A stretch of DNA of 64,000 nucleotides from SFHK01 sp964554795 (GTDB lineage: Bacteria; Bacillota; Clostridia; Christensenellales; Aristaeellaceae), in contig CAZKQB010000011.1 of assembly GCA_964554795.1 (NCBI GenBank), positions 8,582 through 72,581 of the forward strand. Direction: 5' to 3'. The translations under genes were made by a program, and so were the position numbers. Positions 60,217 to 64,000 of the stretch are shown here, piece by piece. A model generated the notes under the pieces. That model was not told the origin of the DNA, did no database searches, and saw nothing but the letters and a program-made list of their open reading frames with translations. Numbering within the stretch: position 1 is the stretch's first letter; each line of letters begins with the position of its first letter.

Positions 60217-62163
60217 TCAGCTACGCATGGAACGGATGCCGACGCCGGTCATGTCAATCGGCACGAAGCCGATGCACACGGCAGGCGAACCGGGATCGAG
60301 CGTAAAATCGCCGCGCGCGGGGTCGCGGAAAAGCGGGTCGGCAATGATGCTGAAGCGGTCGTAGCCCTCTTTACGCAGTACGTCATAGGGCTGCCGGGTC
60401 GAGGCGTCGAGACGGTCGGGCGCATAGAGCAGAGGATGGCCGCCGACATCCCAGTACAGGTTCATGTCGCACCTCAGGTTTCCCTTGTCCGGGCCGGTGA
60501 ACAGCGGCTGACCATCGACGAGCAGGATGTTGTGTTCAAGTGTGAAGCTGACGTGCGGCTCCTTCCGCGACCAATGCACGGCGCCCTCACCGCCCAGCGC
60601 AAAAATGTTGTTGCGCACAAGGTTTTCCCGCCCGTAGTGCTGGTGGAAGCACGTGGACGTGGTGCGGTAGCCGATGTTGTTTTCAATGAGCATATGACTG
60701 GAGCCCTCATCAGGATAAATTGCCCAGCCGCCGTAATTCGCCTTTTCGATGTCGTGAATCAGGTTATAGCGAATGACGGTGCCTGGCTGCACGCCCAGTG
60801 TGTAAATGCCGCCCATATCGGAAAGCACGGAGTGCCCGAGGTCGTAAATGTGGTTATACTCGATCACGTTATCAAAGGACGAGCTCTCGGCATAGCCCCA
60901 TACCCAGCCACAGGAAATACCGGTGTAGTACAGATCGTGAATCTCGTTATGCGCAATATGAACATGATTTGCGTGCATGCTCAGTACGCCGATACCAGCG
61001 AGAAACTGTCGCCCGCCCTCGCAGATGAGGTTGTCGCAGATGGTGATGTGATGCGTGCGCTCCTCGCGAGGCTCTGACGCATTTGCGCCGTTGAGCTTCA
61101 CACCGCCCGCTCCCATGTCGCGCAGCGTGTTGCCGGAAATCAGGAGGGACGCACTGTTTTGAATGTCTACGCAGTAGTAGCCCACGTGCTCAATACGGCT
61201 GTTTTTCAGCGCGCAACGCGTGCAATGGTCAAACGAGATGACGCCGGGCAGGGAACATACGCCCTGACCGCCGATTTTTTTGCTGCCGATATGCCAGTCA
61301 AAGTGGCGCACGGTGATGTTTTCAATAGTAATGTCCGAGCAGCTTCGAAAGAGGAAGGCTTGCTCGCATACCGGCGCGGTCAGAGTTGTGTTCACGAGTG
61401 TTTCTCCGGCATGCGGCAGATAGTACAGCGTCCGCGCGGCGCGATCCAAATACCAATCGCCTGGTTCGGTCAGACACTCAAACACATTTTCCAGACGATA
61501 GCGGGCGTAAGCCTCCTTTGTGTCCTCGTGCAGCGTGTAGCAGCTGCCGATGGAGGAAATCAGCAGACGGGTCTCGGGATCGAAGGACTTTACCGGCATC
61601 TGCTCGTCTGACCAGTAATGGAAGACGTGCGCGAGCACATCATTCAGGTTGCGGGTGGGAAAGAAATCCCCATCCTTCACGAGAAAGCGATCCGAGGAAA
61701 CGTTGTGGGGCAGGTTCAGCGTCTGTCCGGGAACGGATTCGATGCGATAAAAGCCGTTCTTCGGCAGTGAAGCGCGCGGACGGCGAGAGCCATTCACAAA
61801 CAGCGAATGAAAATAGCGGCCCTCAGGGAGGGAAGCTACCCAGCAGCGTTGGCCATGCAGCGCGGTTTCGGAGAGACCTTCAATGGGCTCGCCGCCGTCA
61901 AATATGGCTTGCTCGTTTTCATAGGAACGAATCGTGACCGGCGCGGTCAGAGAAATCTCCAGTGTCTTTTTCAGCGGGTACACGCCGCCACGCAGCTCGA
62001 TGGCCATCGGGCCACGCCAGTCGGTTTCGGAAAGCTTCTTTGCCAGCCTGAGCGCGGCCTCCAGCGTGTGAAGCGGCGCATCCTTTTGTCCGGATGCGCT
62101 GTCATTGCCATCTGGGGCGACGAAAATCTGGCTGGAAAGAAACGGGCTGTCTTCCGTATACAT
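60217..62163 (-). CDS. Right-handed parallel beta-helix protein, GH141-like
   Basis: The ~648-residue protein opens with FVAPDGNDSASGQKDAPLHT and ELRGGVYPLKKTLEISLTAP, the usual start of large beta-helix glycan-active enzymes, and has many rungs (CDNLICEGG, IEYNHIYDLGHS, IRYNLIHDIE). The layout resembles GH141, known for fucosidase or xylanase activity, but this is only similarity of pattern. It lacks a signal peptide, so it would act on imported sugars. The start at 62163 has AAGGTGG upstream; an ATG at 62196 has none. It has its own promoter. Confidence 0.78.
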   Translation of the reverse strand: MYTEDSPFLSSQIFVAPDGNDSASGQKDAPLHTLEAALRLAKKLSETDWRGPMAIELRGGVYPLKKTLEISLTAPVTIRSYENEQAIFDGGEPIEGLSETALHGQRCWVASLPEGRYFHSLFVNGSRRPRASLPKNGFYRIESVPGQTLNLPHNVSSDRFLVKDGDFFPTRNLNDVLAHVFHYWSDEQMPVKSFDPETRLLISSIGSCYTLHEDTKEAYARYRLENVFECLTEPGDWYLDRAARTLYYLPHAGETLVNTTLTAPVCEQAFLFRSCSDITIENITVRHFDWHIGSKKIGGQGVCSLPGVISFDHCTRCALKNSRIEHVGYYCVDIQNSASLLISGNTLRDMGAGGVKLNGANASEPREERTHHITICDNLICEGGRQFLAGIGVLSMHANHVHIAHNEIHDLYYTGISCGWVWGYAESSSFDNVIEYNHIYDLGHSVLSDMGGIYTLGVQPGTVIRYNLIHDIEKANYGGWAIYPDEGSSHMLIENNIGYRTTSTCFHQHYGRENLVRNNIFALGGEGAVHWSRKEPHVSFTLEHNILLVDGQPLFTGPDKGNLRCDMNLYWDVGGHPLLYAPDRLDASTRQPYDVLRKEGYDRFSIIADPLFRDPARGDFTLDPGSPAVCIGFVPIDMTGVGIRSMRS

Positions 62164-62258
62164 CGGGCAATCCACCTTTGGCTGAAAATTCTGCATCTGC
62201 CGAAACGTCGGCGGCTTGGCAAAAACACGGGCGGATTGCTCCGCGCGTCTCCAATGGC

Positions 62259-62287
62259 ATTATACCGCAGCCAGGCTCGATTTTCAA
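62259..62287 (-). promoter_or_regulatory. Promoter of the beta-helix gene
   Basis: TTGAAA (62287-62282) and TATAAT (62264-62259) on the minus strand are 17 bases apart. Confidence 0.7.
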
Positions 62288-62321
62288 GCGGTTTCTTGCC
62301 GCAATGTGCAAGGGTATCTTC

Positions 62322-63077
62322 TTACTTATAATAGGAAGCATTCGACGTGGAAGCTACATTCGTCCGTTCTTCTCGCTGAACGCGACTGCCTGGATCAATC
62401 GTCAGCTCGCCGGAGTATTCGACAAGGCCGATTTTGCAGCCGGGACCAATGACAACGTTCCTTGCGCGAACCGTATCGCATACGGTGTTCTCAAGCCGAA
62501 TGCTTTCACCCTCGATGGTCTTGCATTTGAGCATCGAAACGCCTCGTTTTCCGAGCAGCTTTCCCAGAAAGCCGAAACGGAGAATGGGAACATCCACAAA
62601 AATATCAGTTCCTCCGATTTCGCCAACGTCGCAGCTTCCGCCCAGATGGATGGTGAGCGTTTCTGCGTTCAGTAGGCCGGAAATACCAGCGCTGCCAGAG
62701 ATGGTCAGATGCTCAAACTCCATGTCTCCATCGACATGAATGCTTCCGCTTACGCTGCCGTTTGTTCCGCGAAGATTCTTGTATGCGTGCATTGAACCGG
62801 CAACCTTGAGATTTGCGGCTTCGCAGCTTCCTTCTAATTTGAGAGTTCCGGAGACCGACATCCTTTCGGCAGAAACATCGCCGCCGAGCCTTGCGGAGCC
62901 GCTGATGTGCAGTTCGCTGGCTTCAACGGCTGCAAGGCTGGCTGAGCCGGAGATGCGAACGCTGTCTGCGGTGAAGAAGTCGTCGCACTTTCCGCAGCCG
63001 GAAATCTGCACAGTGCCGTATTGACCGCCCGTGAAGGAGCCGCTTCCGAAGATGGATACTGTCCTTTTTTCTTCCAT
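62322..63077 (-). CDS. Bactofilin-like polymer-forming protein (YhbE/YhbF type)
   Basis: The ~251-residue protein is built of short beta rungs with repeated ISGSA/VSGS words (VRISGSASLAAVEASELHISGSARL and similar), as in bactofilins that form filaments near the membrane. The YhbE/YhbF (BacE/BacF) proteins of Bacillus lie beside yhbD, the same arrangement as here, and are linked to motility and cell shape. The ATG at 63077 has GAGGTGA 5 bases upstream, 8 bases after the yhbD stop. It is somewhat longer than typical bactofilins and has a distinct middle segment. Confidence 0.8.
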   Translation of the reverse strand: MEEKRTVSIFGSGSFTGGQYGTVQISGCGKCDDFFTADSVRISGSASLAAVEASELHISGSARLGGDVSAERMSVSGTLKLEGSCEAANLKVAGSMHAYKNLRGTNGSVSGSIHVDGDMEFEHLTISGSAGISGLLNAETLTIHLGGSCDVGEIGGTDIFVDVPILRFGFLGKLLGKRGVSMLKCKTIEGESIRLENTVCDTVRARNVVIGPGCKIGLVEYSGELTIDPGSRVQREERTNVASTSNASYYK

Positions 63078-63087
63078 TTTTGTCACC

Positions 63088-63726
63088 TCATTCCGAAATC
63101 AGTTGATTGAGCATTCGGGTGAATGTTCGGGAAATTTCGCTTAGGGGAAGCGAATAGTCGATTTGTACGCCTGCACATGGATACAAATTGCCGTTTGCAG
63201 AGAAGAACAGGGGGAGGGAATGACTCTTCTGACGGATGACGTAGAGCATACCATCGTTTCGGGAAAACAGACCCTCCTCGCGTTCCCACCGATCCATGGC
63301 GGAAAGGAAGGAACAGAGGGATGCGTCGCTCGGATGGCATTGCTCGTCGTAATTTGCGGCGATTACGATGGAGAGCGCCTGCCCGTGGTTGAGCACGCAT
63401 CGCTGAAAGATGGCTTCATAGAGCAGCGCGCTGCGGGAGACGCCGGGAAGCGCCGAAACAGCATGCAAATCATAGGAGCGGCTCACGGATTCGGGAGAAA
63501 GAAGCTCGCGCAGCTGGGTCAGGGAGTATTCATCCTTGTGCGTCAGGATGAAATGCACGCGTTCAAGGATCAGCTTGCGCGGGAAGAACGTTTCCTGCCC
63601 AGTATAAGAAGAACGCTTTTCAAACCATCCATCCGGAATCAGCCTTTCGCGCTTCCAGCGATACAGCTGACCGTATGAAATGCCAGTTTCTCGCAGCAAA
63701 TCCTTTTTGCTGATCTGTTCGTCCAT
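63088..63726 (-). CDS. YhbD-type MerR-like regulator (DUF4004)
   Basis: The 212-residue protein begins with a MerR-like helix-turn-helix (ISKKDLLRETGISYGQLYRWKRERLIP) split over about residues 5-31, followed by the YhbD/DUF4004 pattern (FPRKLILERVHFILTHKD). The rest is family-specific and without known ligand. It is upstream of the bactofilin-like gene and probably controls this pair. An 18-base palindrome within its own promoter suggests autoregulation. Confidence 0.82.
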   Translation of the reverse strand: MDEQISKKDLLRETGISYGQLYRWKRERLIPDGWFEKRSSYTGQETFFPRKLILERVHFILTHKDEYSLTQLRELLSPESVSRSYDLHAVSALPGVSRSALLYEAIFQRCVLNHGQALSIVIAANYDEQCHPSDASLCSFLSAMDRWEREEGLFSRNDGMLYVIRQKSHSLPLFFSANGNLYPCAGVQIDYSLPLSEISRTFTRMLNQLISE

Positions 63727-63750
63727 GAGATTTTTTCACCTCGCAGGCAT

Positions 63751-63779
63751 AGTGTAACATAACATTGTTACGATGTCAA
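63751..63779 (-). promoter_or_regulatory. yhbD promoter with an embedded palindrome
   Basis: On the minus strand TTGACA (63779-63774) and TACACT (63756-63751) are 17 bases apart. The spacer and -10 edge contain GTAACATAACATTGTTAC (63754-63771), whose arms GTAACA and TGTTAC are perfect. This fits an operator for a MerR-like protein bound in the spacer. Confidence 0.75.
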
Positions 63780-63910
63780 TACTCCGCTGAACATTTTATG
63801 ACAGGGGTAAAAGGCGAATATTCGAGACAAAAAGGCGAAATATCTTCGGAATCTGTCTTTTCGAGCAGAAATGGAACTAAAGAGTTAACATTACAAATTT
63901 CAAAAAAGTA

Positions 63911-63940
63911 TTGACAAACTATTGGGATGTCTGGTATAAT
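63911..63940 (+). promoter_or_regulatory. Strong promoter, probably of an rRNA operon
   Basis: TTGACA (63911-63916) and TATAAT (63935-63940) are 18 bases apart, with an extended TGG before the -10 and an AT-rich upstream stretch. A perfect dyad ATTGGGAT (63921-63928) and ATCCCAAT (63939-63946) spans the spacer and -10. Confidence 0.8.
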
Positions 63941-63946
63941 CCCAAT

Positions 63947-64000
63947 CGTTGTCAAGCGAACGGCAACGCGATCCTTGAAAACGATACAGAGAACGAGAAG
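63947..64000 (+). other. rRNA-type leader, start of a stable-RNA transcript
   Basis: The final bases contain CGATCCTTGAAAACGATACA, a motif seen in 16S rRNA leaders of Bacillota (CCTTGAAAACT type) before the 16S gene. The rRNA itself is outside the window. Confidence 0.55.

Noticed and set aside
1..64000. CRISPR arrays, tRNA genes, insertion sequences and prophage
   Set aside because: I looked for regular spacer-repeat patterns, T-loop sequences, transposase motifs and phage structural genes and found none I could support.

Overview
The window looks like a chromosome segment of an anaerobic, host-associated Bacillota (Clostridia-type) bacterium of fairly high GC. Evidence: strong AGGAGG ribosome binding sites, many textbook sigma-A promoters (TTGACA-17-TATAAT type), an mnmG-rsmG-noc block, a yhbD/bactofilin pair as in Bacilli, formate-tetrahydrofolate ligase, a corrinoid-enzyme activation-type protein and several CUT1-type sugar importers. 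A serpin and an alpha-L-fucosidase suggest a gut or other animal-associated niche. The exact genus cannot be read from the sequence. I saw no tRNA, CRISPR array, insertion sequence or prophage.

1-11649: a divergent sugar locus. The minus strand carries a CUT1 importer (two permeases and a binding protein), an iron alcohol dehydrogenase and a cut-off (alpha/alpha)6-barrel protein. The plus strand carries a GntR/LacI hybrid regulator, a sugar isomerase, a Gfo/Idh oxidoreductase, a FucU-type mutarotase and two tandem hydroxyacid dehydrogenases. Three TTGGTATA boxes lie in the intergenic region. 12118-16582 (minus): a six-Big2-domain surface protein with an NlpC/P60-like C-terminus, then nagA and rnz. 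16895-24195 (plus): two Gfo/Idh oxidoreductases, a uridine-kinase-like kinase, an L-asparaginase and a heterodimeric ABC exporter with one degenerate site.

24217-32323 (plus): mnmG, rsmG, noc, fhs, glpK, a DUF2087 protein and a GNAT acetyltransferase, with a cluster of imperfect repeats after glpK. 32401-36907: a second CUT1 importer, divergent from its likely AraC regulator, with overlapping head-to-head promoters. 36910-41518: DUF5131, a sugar isomerase, a CAP-domain secreted protein and a large polytopic membrane protein. 41628-48232: a MarR regulator, a lipoprotein with nine peptidoglycan-binding repeats and two SH3 domains, a YkgJ-like Cys protein, a ferredoxin, and a second lipoprotein with five such repeats and a degenerate NlpC/P60 domain. 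48249-52538: a tRNA methyltransferase, then a eukaryotic-type glycogen branching enzyme divergent from a GH29 fucosidase.

52788-57232 (minus): a ribose-type ABC importer whose permease has an unusual ~300-residue N-terminal extension forming an extracytoplasmic coiled coil. 57411-63726: a serpin, a MetH-activation-type protein, a HAD phosphatase, an intracellular beta-helix enzyme, a bactofilin-like protein and a YhbD-type MerR protein. The window ends in a strong promoter and a leader resembling an rRNA operon leader, so a 16S rRNA gene probably starts just beyond base 64000.
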